From Roseisalinus antarcticus (GTDB lineage: Bacteria > Pseudomonadota > Alphaproteobacteria > Rhodobacterales > Rhodobacteraceae): a stretch of 64,000 nt of DNA. The position numbers were made by a program, and so were the translations under genes. The number at the start of each line of letters is the position of its first letter. Position 1 is the stretch's first letter. Location: the NCBI RefSeq assembly GCF_900172355.1, contig NZ_FWFZ01000001.1, positions 372,001 through 436,000 on the forward strand, given 5' to 3'. Below the pieces are notes generated by a model that was given only the letters and a program-made list of their open reading frames with translations, was not told the DNA's origin and did not search any database. This document shows positions 53,560 to 62,353 of this stretch, one piece after another.

Positions 53560-54212
53560 CAGGCGGGCCTTTCGAGGATATGGGTCACGATCGCGCCGGG
53601 GGTGCGCACGGCATCGGGCGGGATCACCCCCACGGGCACGATTGCTTCGGGCTCAGCGATGACGGTGTCGGCGGCCATCGCCATCAGCGGGTTGAAGTTC
53701 TGCGCGGTCAGGAAATATTCCAGATTGCCCACGTAGTCCGAGCGACGCGCGGCGATCAGGGCGAAATCCGCCCGCAGGGGCTCCTCCAGCAGATATGGCT
53801 TGCCGGCGACCTCGATGATCCGCTTGCCCTCTGCCACGAGGGTGCCGAGCCCGGTCGGCGTGAGGATGCCGCCCAGCCCGACGCCGCCCGCGCGGATGCG
53901 CTCGACCAGCGTGCCCTGGGGCACGAGATCGACCGCGATGCGGCCCGTGTTCATCTCGGCCTGGGTCTCGGGGTTGAGCCCGATATGCGAAACCACCATC
54001 CGCGCCACGAGCCCGGCCGAGACCAGCTTGCCGATCCCCTTGCCGGGCATCGCGCTGTCATTGGCGATGATCGTAAGGTCCCTTGGGCCGGCCGCCACGA
54101 TGGCGTCGATCAGCCGGTGCGGCGTGCCCACCGCCATGAAACCGCCGATCATCAGCGTCGCCCCGTCCGGGATCATCGCCGCCGCGGCCTCTGTCTTCAG
54201 CGCACTTTTCAT
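53559..54212 (-). CDS. 3-oxoacid / acetate CoA-transferase, subunit A
   Basis: A 217-residue partner subunit. The start at 54212 gives MKSALKTEAAAAMIPDGATL. The CoA-binding glycine-rich segment is MIGGFMAVGTPHRLIDAI (about 21-38); GGVGLGGILTPTGLGTLV follows near residue 109, matching AtoD/ScoA. The upstream sulfatase-family gene ends only 14 bp before it, so the three genes form one transcript. Confidence 0.9.
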   Translation of the reverse strand: MKSALKTEAAAAMIPDGATLMIGGFMAVGTPHRLIDAIVAAGPRDLTIIANDSAMPGKGIGKLVSAGLVARMVVSHIGLNPETQAEMNTGRIAVDLVPQGTLVERIRAGGVGLGGILTPTGLGTLVAEGKRIIEVAGKPYLLEEPLRADFALIAARRSDYVGNLEYFLTAQNFNPLMAMAADTVIAEPEAIVPVGVIPPDAVRTPGAIVTHILERPA

Positions 54213-54226
54213 CCCGGGCCCCGCTG

Positions 54227-55840
54227 TCAGTTTCCGCTGTCGCCGCCGGCGTCCATGGCCGCGTCGATCTCTGCCTGGTCCCAGAAGCCGATGGCGATGC
54301 CCGCCCGCAGGTCGCCGTCGCCCACAGCCTCGATCTCGGCATCCGAGACGGTGACGCGGGAATGGTGGCCGCGCGCCCAGCGGTTCATGATCGCCTCCAG
54401 CCGGGCGCATTCCCCGGCATGGGCCGGATCGGCGCCAAGATCGCAAAGCTCCTGTGGGTCGGCTTCGAGGTCGTAGAGCATGGGCCGGAAGCCCTCCGCA
54501 TGGATGAATTTCCAGCGGCCGTCGAAGACCATGACAAGCCGGCAATCGGCGACCGGCTGGTTCAGGCTGCGCCGCGCCCCGCGCAGGGAATAATCGTATT
54601 CGCTGATCGCGACATTGCGCCAGGGCACATCCTGCCCGCGCAGCAGCGGCAGCAGCGAGCGGCCTTCGAGGATATGCGGCCGCGCCTCGCCCCCGGCCCA
54701 GTCGACGAAGGTCGGCAGCAGGTCGATCGCCTCCGCCAGCGGTGTCAGCACCTGCCCGCGCGTCGCGTCGGCCTCGGGCGACGGGTCCACGACGATCAGC
54801 GGGATCCGGGCCGAGGGATCGTGGAACAGCTCTTTCTCGCCCAGCCAGTGGTCACCGAGGTAGTCGCCGTGGTCCGAGGTGAAGACGATCAGCGTCTCCT
54901 TGCTGAGGCCCGTCTCGTCAAGATACGCCATCAGCCGCCCGATCTGGTCGTCGATCTGCGCGATCAGCCCCATGTAGGCCGGGATCACCCGTTCGCGGAC
55001 CTCTTCGCGGGCGAACACCTGCGAGAACCGATGCCCCATGTAGGCGGCATGGAGCGGATGCGGGTCGGCGCGTTCGGCCTCGCTGCGCACCAGCGGCTGG
55101 ATATGCTCGGGGCCATACATGTCGTGGTAGGGCGCGGGCACGATATAGGGCCAGTGCGGCTTGATGTAGCTGAGGTGCAGGCACCAGGGCGCGTCGCCCG
55201 CATCCTCGATGAATTCGATGGCACGGGTGGTGGTATAGGGCGTCTCGCTCTCGGCCTCGTCCACGCGGGCGGGCTTGTCGGCGTTCTCCATCAGCCAGCC
55301 CGAGAGGATCTCTCCGTCGTCGCCCTCGGCGGAATTGGCCCATTGCTCCCACGGGTTGGGGCCGCCGAAGCCGAGGCCGCGCAGGTGGTCCTCGTAGTGC
55401 GAGGGGCGCGGCAGGGGGGCGGGGTGCAGACCATCGAGCCTGTCCCAGACCTCGAACCCGCATTCCGCCAGCCGGTTGCCGATCCCCGAGCCGGGGTCGA
55501 TGCCAAGGCGGGACATGCCCGCGATATCGGGCACCATGTGGGTCTTGCCGCAGAGCGCGGTCCGAAGGCCCAGGGGGCCCAGGTGGTCGCCCATGGTCAT
55601 CTCGCCCACCCGCAGCGGGATGCCGTTCCAGGTGGAGCCGTGGCTGCGGGTATAGCGCCCGGTGTAGAACGACATCCGGCTTGGCCCGCAGATCGGCGAC
55701 TGGACATAGGCCCGGTCGAACCGCGCACCGCGGGCGGCGAGCGCGTCGATATGTGGGGTTTTCAGATGCGGGTGGCCCGCGCATCCCAGGTAGTCGAACC
55801 GCAGCTGGTCGCACATGATGAAAAGGATGTTCCTGGCCAT
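54227..55840 (-). CDS. Sulfatase / phosphonate-monoester-hydrolase family enzyme
   Basis: A 537-residue alkaline-phosphatase-superfamily hydrolase. It has no signal peptide, so it is probably cytosolic. Metal ligands appear in LFIMCDQLRFDYLG (about 6-19), and the formylglycine-type motif is CGPSR (within QSPICGPSRMSFYTGRY, about 47-63). The other half-site is TSDHGDYLGDHWLGEKELF (about 305-323). CxPSR marks enzymes whose Cys is oxidised to formylglycine, but the overall form (APYHDMYGPEHIQP and similar blocks) recalls phosphonate monoester hydrolases, which are promiscuous. It is co-transcribed with a CoA-transferase pair, so the released acid may enter CoA metabolism. Confidence 0.85.
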   Translation of the reverse strand: MARNILFIMCDQLRFDYLGCAGHPHLKTPHIDALAARGARFDRAYVQSPICGPSRMSFYTGRYTRSHGSTWNGIPLRVGEMTMGDHLGPLGLRTALCGKTHMVPDIAGMSRLGIDPGSGIGNRLAECGFEVWDRLDGLHPAPLPRPSHYEDHLRGLGFGGPNPWEQWANSAEGDDGEILSGWLMENADKPARVDEAESETPYTTTRAIEFIEDAGDAPWCLHLSYIKPHWPYIVPAPYHDMYGPEHIQPLVRSEAERADPHPLHAAYMGHRFSQVFAREEVRERVIPAYMGLIAQIDDQIGRLMAYLDETGLSKETLIVFTSDHGDYLGDHWLGEKELFHDPSARIPLIVVDPSPEADATRGQVLTPLAEAIDLLPTFVDWAGGEARPHILEGRSLLPLLRGQDVPWRNVAISEYDYSLRGARRSLNQPVADCRLVMVFDGRWKFIHAEGFRPMLYDLEADPQELCDLGADPAHAGECARLEAIMNRWARGHHSRVTVSDAEIEAVGDGDLRAGIAIGFWDQAEIDAAMDAGGDSGN

Positions 55841-55969
55841 GCCGCGCGGCGTCCTCTCACTCAGGTGTCGGCCCGGCCCGGCCCGGCGGTCCGATCGGCC
55901 TCTGGGCGGGAATGCTAAAGCGGCCCCGCCCGACGTGCCAGAGGTTTTCCGTGGCCGACCGCCGTGCAC

Positions 55970-56032
55970 GCGGGCGCACTGGTCGCGCACGCGGGCGCAC
56001 TGGTCGCGCAGGCGGGCGTGCTGGCCGGTCAG
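55970..56032. repeat. Three tandem 21-bp repeats
   Basis: Units at 55970-55990, 55991-56011 and 56012-56032 begin GCGGGCGCACTGGTCGCGCA (third copy diverged after GCGGGCG). The first two differ only in their last base. The array runs from the gap before the sulfatase-family gene into the end of gntK and supplies the gntK stop codon region. As 21 is a multiple of three, it reads as seven-residue repeats in any coding frame. Confidence 0.75.
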
Positions 56033-56535
56033 CTCGGCGCACCCTCGGCCTGCAGCCCGGCGATCAGCGCCGCGACCACCGCGTCGGGCGGCTGTTCGAT
56101 ATCGGCGGTGACCGCCCGCTCCTCGGGGCCGGGCTCTTCCAGGGTCGCAAGCTGGCTGTCGAGCAGCGCGGCGGGCATGAAATGGCCGGGCCGGTTCGAA
56201 ACCCGCGCCTGCAGGGTGGCCCGCGTCCCGCGCAGATAGAGGAACGTCACCGGCGCTCCGGCGGCTTCGGTGATCCGGGCGCGGTAGATGCGCCTGAGCG
56301 CGGAACAGGCCACGACGATGTTCGGCACGCGCAGGACCCGGCCGACCTCGTCGAGCCAGGGGGCCCGGTCGGCATCGGTCAGCGGCGTGCCCCGCGCCAT
56401 CTTGGCCACGTTGGCGGGCGGGTGCAGATCGTCGCCGTCATGGAAGATGGCGCCCAGCCGCGCGGCCAGCATCGCGCCGATCAGGCTCTTGCCGCAGCCC
56501 GAGACGCCCATGACCACGTAGCGGCCGTCGCTCAT
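56029..56535 (-). CDS. gntK: Gluconokinase (GntK type)
   Basis: A 168-residue kinase starting MSDGRYVVMGVSGCGKSLIG, with the P-loop GVSGCGKS (about 10-17). The family blocks GDDLHPPANVAKMARGTPL (about 34-52), VVACSALRRIYR and RVSNRPGHFMPAALLDSQL follow. It phosphorylates gluconate to 6-phosphogluconate. It overlaps the gluconate 5-dehydrogenase gene by four bases, so ketogluconate or idonate is probably reduced to gluconate and then phosphorylated. Its 3' end runs into a 21-bp tandem repeat, which may have altered the last few residues. Confidence 0.93.
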   Translation of the reverse strand: MSDGRYVVMGVSGCGKSLIGAMLAARLGAIFHDGDDLHPPANVAKMARGTPLTDADRAPWLDEVGRVLRVPNIVVACSALRRIYRARITEAAGAPVTFLYLRGTRATLQARVSNRPGHFMPAALLDSQLATLEEPGPEERAVTADIEQPPDAVVAALIAGLQAEGAPS

Positions 56536-57299
56536 AGCGCGGCCGTGATGCCGCCGTCCACATAGACGGTGGTGCCGTTGACGAAGGACGACGCGGCCGA
56601 GGACAGGAAGATGCAGGCGCCCACCAACTCTTCGACCCGGCCCCAGCGGCCGGCCGGCGTGCGCTTGGCCAGCCAGTCCGAGAACGCCGCGTCCTCGACC
56701 AGGGCCCGGTTGAGAGGAGTCTCGAAATAGCCCGGCGCAAGCGCGTTGCATTGCAGACCGTGGCGGGCCCAGTCGGTCGCCATCCCCTTGGTCAAATTCG
56801 CCACCGCGCCCTTGGTGGCGGCATAGGGCCCGATGCCGGGACGCGTCAGCAGGGTCTGGACCGAGGCGATGTTGACGATCTTGCCCGCGCCCCGCGCGAT
56901 CATGTGCCGGGCGACCGCCTGGCCCACGTGAAAGACGCTGGCGATGTTGGTCTGCAGCAGGTCCTCGAAAGCGTCGGGCGGAAAATCCTCCAACGGGGCG
57001 CGGTGCTGCATGCCGGCGTTGTTCACCAAGATGTCGATCGGCCCGGTGCCGGCCTCGAAGCCGTCGATGGCCGCCCGCACGGCGGCATGGTCCGTCACGT
57101 CGAAGGCCAATATGTCCACTTTGGCCCCGTCCGCCCGCAGGCTCGCCGCAGCGTCCGACAGCTTGTCCGCGTCGCGCCCGTTCAGCACGACCGCCGCCCC
57201 CGCCCCGCAGAGCCCCCGGGCCAGGGCCAGCCCGATACCCTGGGAGGACCCGGTGATCAGCGCGGTCTTGCCCGCGAGGTCGAACAGCTCAAGGCTCAT
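56532..57299 (-). CDS. idnO: Gluconate 5-dehydrogenase (IdnO/Gno type SDR)
   Basis: A 255-residue SDR. It opens with MSLELFDLAGKTALITGSSQ; the cofactor motif is TGSSQGIG (about 15-22), NNAGMQHRAPLEDFP (about 90-104) is highly typical of gluconate 5-dehydrogenases, and the catalytic Tyr/Lys lie in YAATKGA. It interconverts 5-ketogluconate and gluconate. A GGGAG-type site precedes the start. The gluconokinase gene follows with a 4-base overlap. Confidence 0.88.
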   Translation of the reverse strand: MSLELFDLAGKTALITGSSQGIGLALARGLCGAGAAVVLNGRDADKLSDAAASLRADGAKVDILAFDVTDHAAVRAAIDGFEAGTGPIDILVNNAGMQHRAPLEDFPPDAFEDLLQTNIASVFHVGQAVARHMIARGAGKIVNIASVQTLLTRPGIGPYAATKGAVANLTKGMATDWARHGLQCNALAPGYFETPLNRALVEDAAFSDWLAKRTPAGRWGRVEELVGACIFLSSAASSFVNGTTVYVDGGITAAL

Positions 57300-57416
57300 C
57301 TGGCATCTCCCGGCCGGGAATGGATCGGGCCGGCACCGCCCGGCCCGCGGCACCTTGGGTGCAGATACCGCAGGCCGGGCCGGGGCGGAATACCCCCCCC
57401 CGGCCGCGGCGCGCCC

Positions 57417-58217
57417 TCAGCCGCCGGGGGTCGCGGCCGATCCGGCCAGCAGACCGCCGTCGATGGTCAGCTCCGCGCCGGTCATGTAGGCGGCCTCGTC
57501 CGAGGCCAGCAGCACCGCGATCGCCGCGACCTCGCGCGGTTCGCCGAAGCGCCGCAGCGGCGTGTCGGCCACCAGCGCGGCGGCGCGGGCGGCACGGTCG
57601 GGGCCATCGCCCAGCATCGGCTCCCACATCGGGGTCATCACCGCGGCCGGGTGGATCGAGTTGCAGCGGATGTTCAGCCCCTGCCCCGCACAATAGAGCG
57701 CGACAGTCTTGGTATGGTTGCGGACCGCGGCCTTGGAGGCGGCATAGGCCGCCGCCGCCGGTATGCCCACAAGCCCGGACCGCGAGGAGATGTTGATGAT
57801 CGCCCCCGCGCCCGCCGCCCGCATCGCGCCGATGGCATAGCGGCACCCGAGGAACGTGCCGTCGAGGTTGACCGCATGGACCGCCCGCCAATCGGCGAGC
57901 TGCGCATGCTCGGGATCGTGGGCGGGGGGCGGCCCGTCGAACGGCCCCTCGAAGCCGGTCACGCCGGCGTTGTTCACCAGCACATCCAGCGTCGGGACCC
58001 TTGCGGCGATCCGGCTCCAGTCCGCCTCAGACGCGACGTCGAGCGGCAGGAACTCCGCGCCGATGGCCCGGGCCGTCGCCGCGCCGGCGGCGGTGTCGAT
58101 ATCGGTGACGATGACTCGGGCGCCCTCCTCGGCAAAGGCGGTGGCGATGGCGATGGCGGCGCCGATGCCGCGGGCAGCCCCGGTCACAAGGGCGGTCTTT
58201 CCAGTCAATCTGGTCAT
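57417..58217 (-). CDS. SDR-family oxidoreductase
   Basis: A 266-residue classical SDR starting [20 protein letters not shown] (TGxxxGIG cofactor loop at 12-19). [14 protein letters not shown] (about 81-94), [20 protein letters not shown] (catalytic Ser and Tyr) and [11 protein letters not shown] follow. D39 in IVTDIDT suggests NAD use. It has a slight insertion after the NNAG motif ([11 protein letters not shown]). It is probably a sugar or polyol dehydrogenase of the surrounding catabolic set; the substrate is not evident. A 117-bp gap separates it from idnO. Confidence 0.85.
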   Translation of the reverse strand: MTRLTGKTALVTGAARGIGAAIAIATAFAEEGARVIVTDIDTAAGAATARAIGAEFLPLDVASEADWSRIAARVPTLDVLVNNAGVTGFEGPFDGPPPAHDPEHAQLADWRAVHAVNLDGTFLGCRYAIGAMRAAGAGAIINISSRSGLVGIPAAAAYAASKAAVRNHTKTVALYCAGQGLNIRCNSIHPAAVMTPMWEPMLGDGPDRAARAAALVADTPLRRFGEPREVAAIAVLLASDEAAYMTGAELTIDGGLLAGSAATPGG

Positions 58218-58397
58218 GGGGTATCCTGGGGTATGTGCGATGGAATGCGGGCGTCGCCGCCCGATGCGTACCGCCCGGTCGGGGCGGTCTGTCCGGATTA
58301 CCGGTTGCGCGTGTCCATCGTCGTCACTCCCTGAAGGTGGGATCGTCGGTACCGGACCGGGCGCGTTCCGTCAACGCTCCGCCGGGTGACAGTCCGG

Positions 58398-59453
58398 TCA
58401 GGTCAGAGCCCCGCGCGAGGTGACTTGCGCGATCTCCTCGACCTCGTCGCCGCGCATCAGGTGGACCCGGTCGAAGAGGTTGCTGACCACGCAGGCGTGG
58501 TTCGGGACGATCCGCAGCCGCTCGCCGATCTCGGGCTTGCGCGTGCAGGCCGACAGATCCACGACGCCGTGCTCTTCGGACAGCCCGGTGACCACCGCGT
58601 CGGGATAGGCCGGCAGATGCCCGAAGCCGGGCGCGCCGCAGGTATCGGCCGCGAGCGCCTTGGACCCGGCGTCGAGCACCGCGCGATCCGGCGTCGGCCG
58701 GCTGACCACCGTGGCCAGCACCGTCATCGCGCAATCCTGCAACGTGCCGTGGCCCCAGGCGACCTGCATCCGGTCGGAATACACATATGTCCCGGGCCGA
58801 TACTCGGTCGCCACCGGGATCTGCCCGGCCCGCAACAGATCCGGCGTGCCTCCGGTGGAGATCACCTCTGACGCGAGCCCCGCATCCTCCAGCAGCGCCT
58901 TTGCCCGGGTCAGCCAGTCGTTCGTCTCCGGCCCGTGGCCCAGCGGCGGATAGGTCATCAGCCCGCCGAAATGCAGCCCCTCGGCCGCGTCGATCTGTCG
59001 GGCGAGGGACAGGGCCGCCTCGGGCGATTGCACGCCGCAGCGCCCCATGCCGGTGTCGCATTCCACCAGCACCGTCAGCGGGGCCTCGGGCCCGAATCGC
59101 GCGGCGTAGCCGGCGACGGTCTCGGCGCTGTCGGCGGTCACGCTCAGGCGCACGCGCCCGTGCAGCGCCGCGAGACGGTCGAGCTTGGCGGCCCCGAGGA
59201 TGTTGTAGGGCAGGAAAATGTCAGCAAGGCCGCCATCGGCCATCGCCTCGGCCTCGCCCAGCTTCTGGCAGGTGACGCCGACCGCGCCCAGGGCGACCTG
59301 GCGCCGGGCCAACCCGGGCAACTTGTGGGTCTTCACGTGCGGCCGCAGACCCAGGCCGAGGTCGTTGGCCAGATCCTGCGCCATCGCCAGATTCGCCTCG
59401 GCCCTGTCCATGTCGATCAGCACTGCCGGTGTCTGTATCGCGTCGATATGCAT
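58398..59453 (-). CDS. PLP-dependent D-threonine aldolase / D-serine dehydratase-like enzyme
   Basis: A 351-residue fold-type III PLP enzyme. The start at 59453 gives MHIDAIQTPAVLIDMDRAEA. The PLP lysine lies in RPHVKTHKLP (about 37-46). ECDTGMGRCGVQSPEAAL (about 132), GGTPDLLRAG and FGHLPAYPDAVVTGLSEEHG follow, and C-terminal metal ligands are expected in VPNHAC. The family cleaves D-3-hydroxy amino acids or dehydrates D-serine. No beta-hydroxyaspartate-cycle genes lie next to it, so a D-threonine or D-serine role is more likely. Confidence 0.85.
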   Translation of the reverse strand: MHIDAIQTPAVLIDMDRAEANLAMAQDLANDLGLGLRPHVKTHKLPGLARRQVALGAVGVTCQKLGEAEAMADGGLADIFLPYNILGAAKLDRLAALHGRVRLSVTADSAETVAGYAARFGPEAPLTVLVECDTGMGRCGVQSPEAALSLARQIDAAEGLHFGGLMTYPPLGHGPETNDWLTRAKALLEDAGLASEVISTGGTPDLLRAGQIPVATEYRPGTYVYSDRMQVAWGHGTLQDCAMTVLATVVSRPTPDRAVLDAGSKALAADTCGAPGFGHLPAYPDAVVTGLSEEHGVVDLSACTRKPEIGERLRIVPNHACVVSNLFDRVHLMRGDEVEEIAQVTSRGALT

Positions 59454-59563
59454 GGCCCCTGCCTCGCTCCTTGCCGTCTTTGTCCGGCGCACCGTTACCG
59501 CGCCTGCGGGCGGAGCGATACCCCGCACAGGATATCGCGCAGGCCCTCGCCCGGCGCCCGCGC

Positions 59564-60304
59564 CTAGCCCGCGATCATGCGCAACGCGCGGGCCCGCGCG
59601 GCAGGGACGGCGCGGATCTCGAGGCCGGTGAAGACATGCAGGGTGTTCAACTCGCGGTCGACGACGGCGTGATCGGACACCCAGCCCCCCATCACCAGGT
59701 AGGTCCGCAAAAGCGGCGGCATCCGTCGCAGCGCCCCCCGGCGATCGGGTGCCGCGCCCCGGCGGGCGCACGCCCTGAAGCGGACCACATCTGCGCCCTT
59801 GACCTGCGGCCGCCAGCGTCCCGGCGCGAGGTGCTCGGCCGCCAGCAGATCGAACGTGTCGTTGTAGGCCTGCGCTTCGGTGCCAGGAAAGGAAGTACAG
59901 CCGAACAGCATCTCGACGCCCCGATCGTCCACGACCCGGGTCATCGCGGCCCAGGCCAGCCGCAGGACATCGCCGTCCCGGCAGCCGGGCGCGATGCAGA
60001 AACGGCCCATCTCGAGCATCCTGCCATCGAACCGCCGCAGTCCGCCAAGCCCGTAGAACTGCGCCGAATAGCTGCGCCCGATCTCGGCCCCGTCCGCCAG
60101 CGCCAGCAGGCGGAAGCAGCAGACAAGCTGCCCCGAGGACACATCCTCGACCAGCACATGATCGCAGGCCGCGTCGAACCCGTCGGCATCCATCCCGGGC
60201 CCCCTGCGGAAACACAGGTGACGCAGGCCCTGCGCCCGCCGGACATCGGCGGCGCTTTCTGCAATTCGCGCCCTGTAGGGTCCTCTGGCGAGGATCTGCC
60301 GCAT
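59564..60304 (-). CDS. olsB: Ornithine acyl-ACP N-acyltransferase (OlsB type)
   Basis: A 246-residue GNAT-like acyltransferase. AGGAGG precedes the start. Conserved blocks include AQGLRHLCFRRGPGMDADGF (about 24-43), DHVLVEDVSSGQLVCCFRLL, the arginine/phenylalanine segment LEMGRFCIAPGCRDGDVLRL (about 97-116) and PLLRTYLVMGGWVSDHAVVD (about 197-216), as in OlsB. It makes 3-hydroxyacyl-ornithine, the lyso precursor of ornithine lipid. The second-step gene olsA is not beside it. It is divergent from msrB across 71 bp. Confidence 0.9.
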   Translation of the reverse strand: MRQILARGPYRARIAESAADVRRAQGLRHLCFRRGPGMDADGFDAACDHVLVEDVSSGQLVCCFRLLALADGAEIGRSYSAQFYGLGGLRRFDGRMLEMGRFCIAPGCRDGDVLRLAWAAMTRVVDDRGVEMLFGCTSFPGTEAQAYNDTFDLLAAEHLAPGRWRPQVKGADVVRFRACARRGAAPDRRGALRRMPPLLRTYLVMGGWVSDHAVVDRELNTLHVFTGLEIRAVPAARARALRMIAG

Positions 60305-60375
60305 GTCCCCTCCTGTGATCGCGCGGTTTGAACACTAGATAAGACGGGAACGTGACAGAAGGATAGAAGTACCAG

Positions 60376-60768
60376 ATGGACAAGGTCATCAAATCCGACG
60401 CCGAATGGCGCGACCAACTTTCCCCGCAGGCCTACAAGGTGACCCGCAAGCACGGGACCGAGCGGGCCGGCACCCATGACGACTTTCCCAAGGAAGACGG
60501 CACCTTTGTCTGCACCTGCTGCGGCGCCCCCCTGTTTGACCAGGCACACAAATTCGAGAGCGGCACCGGCTGGCCGAGCTTCTACCAGCCGCTGGATTCG
60601 GAGCTGGTCGGCGAGAAGGAGGACAGATCGCTGTTCATGCGGCGCACCGAGGTGCATTGCAATCGCTGCGACGCGCACCTGGGCCACGTCTTTCCCGACG
60701 GGCCGCAGCCGACCGGCCTGCGCTATTGCATAAACGGTGTGGCGCTGGACTTCGTGCCCGAGGACTGA
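60376..60768 (+). CDS. msrB: Peptide methionine-R-sulfoxide reductase
   Basis: A 130-residue repair enzyme. The zinc-binding CxxC pairs are C46/C49 (CTCCG) and C95/C98 (CNRC). The catalytic cysteine is C118 in LRYCINGVAL, and GTGWPSFYQP lies near residue 63. It reduces methionine-R-sulfoxide in proteins. AGAAGG precedes the start by about ten bases. Confidence 0.96.
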   Translation: MDKVIKSDAEWRDQLSPQAYKVTRKHGTERAGTHDDFPKEDGTFVCTCCGAPLFDQAHKFESGTGWPSFYQPLDSELVGEKEDRSLFMRRTEVHCNRCDAHLGHVFPDGPQPTGLRYCINGVALDFVPED

Positions 60769-60819
60769 GCCCCGATTCCCGCGCCCGAAGGGTCCTGCGA
60801 CTCGCCCGGAGGGCGGCGG

Positions 60820-61296
60820 CTAGCGGTCGCCGCCCAGGATCTGGGCGGGGTCGAAATTGCCCAGGTTGCCGATCAGCTGGCGGATGAAGGTGGTGTCGCG
60901 GATGTTGTCGTCGGTCACCCGGCGGGACAGCTCCACCACCCGGCCCTGCTCGAGCCCGAATCGCTCGATGTTGCGCACGACGCCCCCGTCGTCGAAGGTG
61001 ATCGCCAGGACGACCCGGTCCACCTCTGTCGGCTCCAGCGGCCCGAAATGGCGAAAACGGCTTTGAACATAGTAAAAACCGCCGTCGTTCAGCACACCGC
61101 CCGCGGTGGGCTGGCCGATGATCTCGACCACGCTGTCGCGGGTGTCCACGCCGGGCTGGACCTCTACAAGCTCGGTCTCGGACGGCACGAATCCGTGGTT
61201 GCGATAGATCGGGGTGCAGCCCACGACCAGCGCAAGGGCAACGGCCACGACCGCGCCGCGCACACGCCGACTCGTCAAGTCCGGTCCGTTGCTCAT
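60820..61296 (-). CDS. bamE: Outer-membrane assembly lipoprotein BamE
   Basis: A 158-residue SmpA/OmlA-family lipoprotein. A basic N-terminus and hydrophobic segment lead to a lipobox with Cys27 (LVVGC). The domain core is VQPGVDTRDSVVEIIGQPT (about 45-63), then YYVQSRFRHFGPLEP. It is a subunit of the BAM complex that inserts beta-barrels, including LptD encoded earlier in this window. It is divergent from yceD across 77 bp. Confidence 0.92.
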   Translation of the reverse strand: MSNGPDLTSRRVRGAVVAVALALVVGCTPIYRNHGFVPSETELVEVQPGVDTRDSVVEIIGQPTAGGVLNDGGFYYVQSRFRHFGPLEPTEVDRVVLAITFDDGGVVRNIERFGLEQGRVVELSRRVTDDNIRDTTFIRQLIGNLGNFDPAQILGGDR

Positions 61297-61373
61297 GGTG
61301 CCCCCTTGTGCCGACGCTGTGCGCCCTCTAGGCGGATTACATCAGAAAGCGGAAAAATGACAAGGATCGATCC

Positions 61374-61973
61374 GTGACGTCCCCCCTGCCAAGCGAGGTC
61401 CTGCGCCTCGCGGATCTCCCGACCCGGAAGGTGACCCACGTGGTGCTGGAGCCCGACGGCCCCGCACGCAAGGCCATCGCCGAGGCCCTCGGCATCCCCG
61501 CGGTGCGCAAGTTCCGCTTCGACGCCCGGCTGGAGCCGCTGGGCCGCACCGACTGGCAATTGACCGGCACGCTGGGCGCCACGGTCGTGCAGGACTGCGT
61601 GGTCACGCTGGAGCCCGTGACCACGCGGATCGACGAAACGCTTGCACGGCGATACCTCGCCGATTTCGAATTGCCCGAGGACGGGTCCGAAACCGAGATG
61701 CCCGAGGACGACCAGGCCGATCCCCTGCCCGCCACGCTCGACCTCTATGCCGTCGGGGTCGAGGCGCTGTCCCTGGCCCTGCCGCCCTATCCCCGTGCCG
61801 AGGGTGCGGGGCCGGGCGATGCGCTCTTTGCCGAGCCCGGGGTTGATCCGCTGACCGACGACGCGGTCAAGCCCTTCGCCGGGCTTGCCGCCCTGCGCGA
61901 CCAGCTGTCCAGCGGCCAGGAACCGGTGGACGACGACGACGACTCGGGCACGGACGAAGTCCCGGAAAAATAA
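61374..61973 (+). CDS. yceD: YceD (DUF177) family protein
   Basis: A 199-residue cytosolic protein starting at GTG. The core includes GTLGATVVQDCVVTLEPVTT (about 62-81) and a Glu/Asp-rich segment, ending with an acidic tail (DDDDDSGTDEVPEK). DUF177 proteins are linked to 23S rRNA accumulation and ribosome assembly, and the gene almost always precedes rpmF, as here (159-bp gap). Confidence 0.9.
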   Translation: MTSPLPSEVLRLADLPTRKVTHVVLEPDGPARKAIAEALGIPAVRKFRFDARLEPLGRTDWQLTGTLGATVVQDCVVTLEPVTTRIDETLARRYLADFELPEDGSETEMPEDDQADPLPATLDLYAVGVEALSLALPPYPRAEGAGPGDALFAEPGVDPLTDDAVKPFAGLAALRDQLSSGQEPVDDDDDSGTDEVPEK

Positions 61974-62132
61974 GCGCGGGGCCCCCTTGCGCACTGAGGG
62001 AATCGCAGTATTTTCCGCGCTCCAGCGAAACATCGCTCGACAGAGCCGCCGAACAGGGCTAAGGCCCGCCGGTATCGCTTTGAGAGCTGCTTGAAATATG
62101 GGCCCAATGTGCCCGAACCACGGGGTTGAGAC

Positions 62133-62339
62133 ATGGCTGTCCCACAGAACAAGATTTCCAAGTCGCGGCGCAACAACCGCCGCTCGCACCACGCGCTGTC
62201 GGGCGCGAACCCAAACGAATGCGACAATTGCGGCGAGCTGAAGCGCCCGCATCATGTCTGCCCGTCCTGCGGTCACTACGCCGAGCGTGAAGTGGTCGCC
62301 ATGGTCGACGAGATCGAGCTGGACGACGACGCGGCGTAA
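62133..62339 (+). CDS. rpmF: 50S ribosomal protein L32
   Basis: A 68-residue protein starting [18 protein letters not shown]. The zinc-ribbon cysteines C30, C33, C43 and C46 (CDNC, CPSC) are intact, which indicates the zinc-binding form. It lies 14 bp before plsX, the conserved rpmF-plsX coupling of ribosome and phospholipid synthesis. Confidence 0.97.
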   Translation: MAVPQNKISKSRRNNRRSHHALSGANPNECDNCGELKRPHHVCPSCGHYAEREVVAMVDEIELDDDAA

Positions 62340-62353
62340 GGCCGCTCGGGGAT

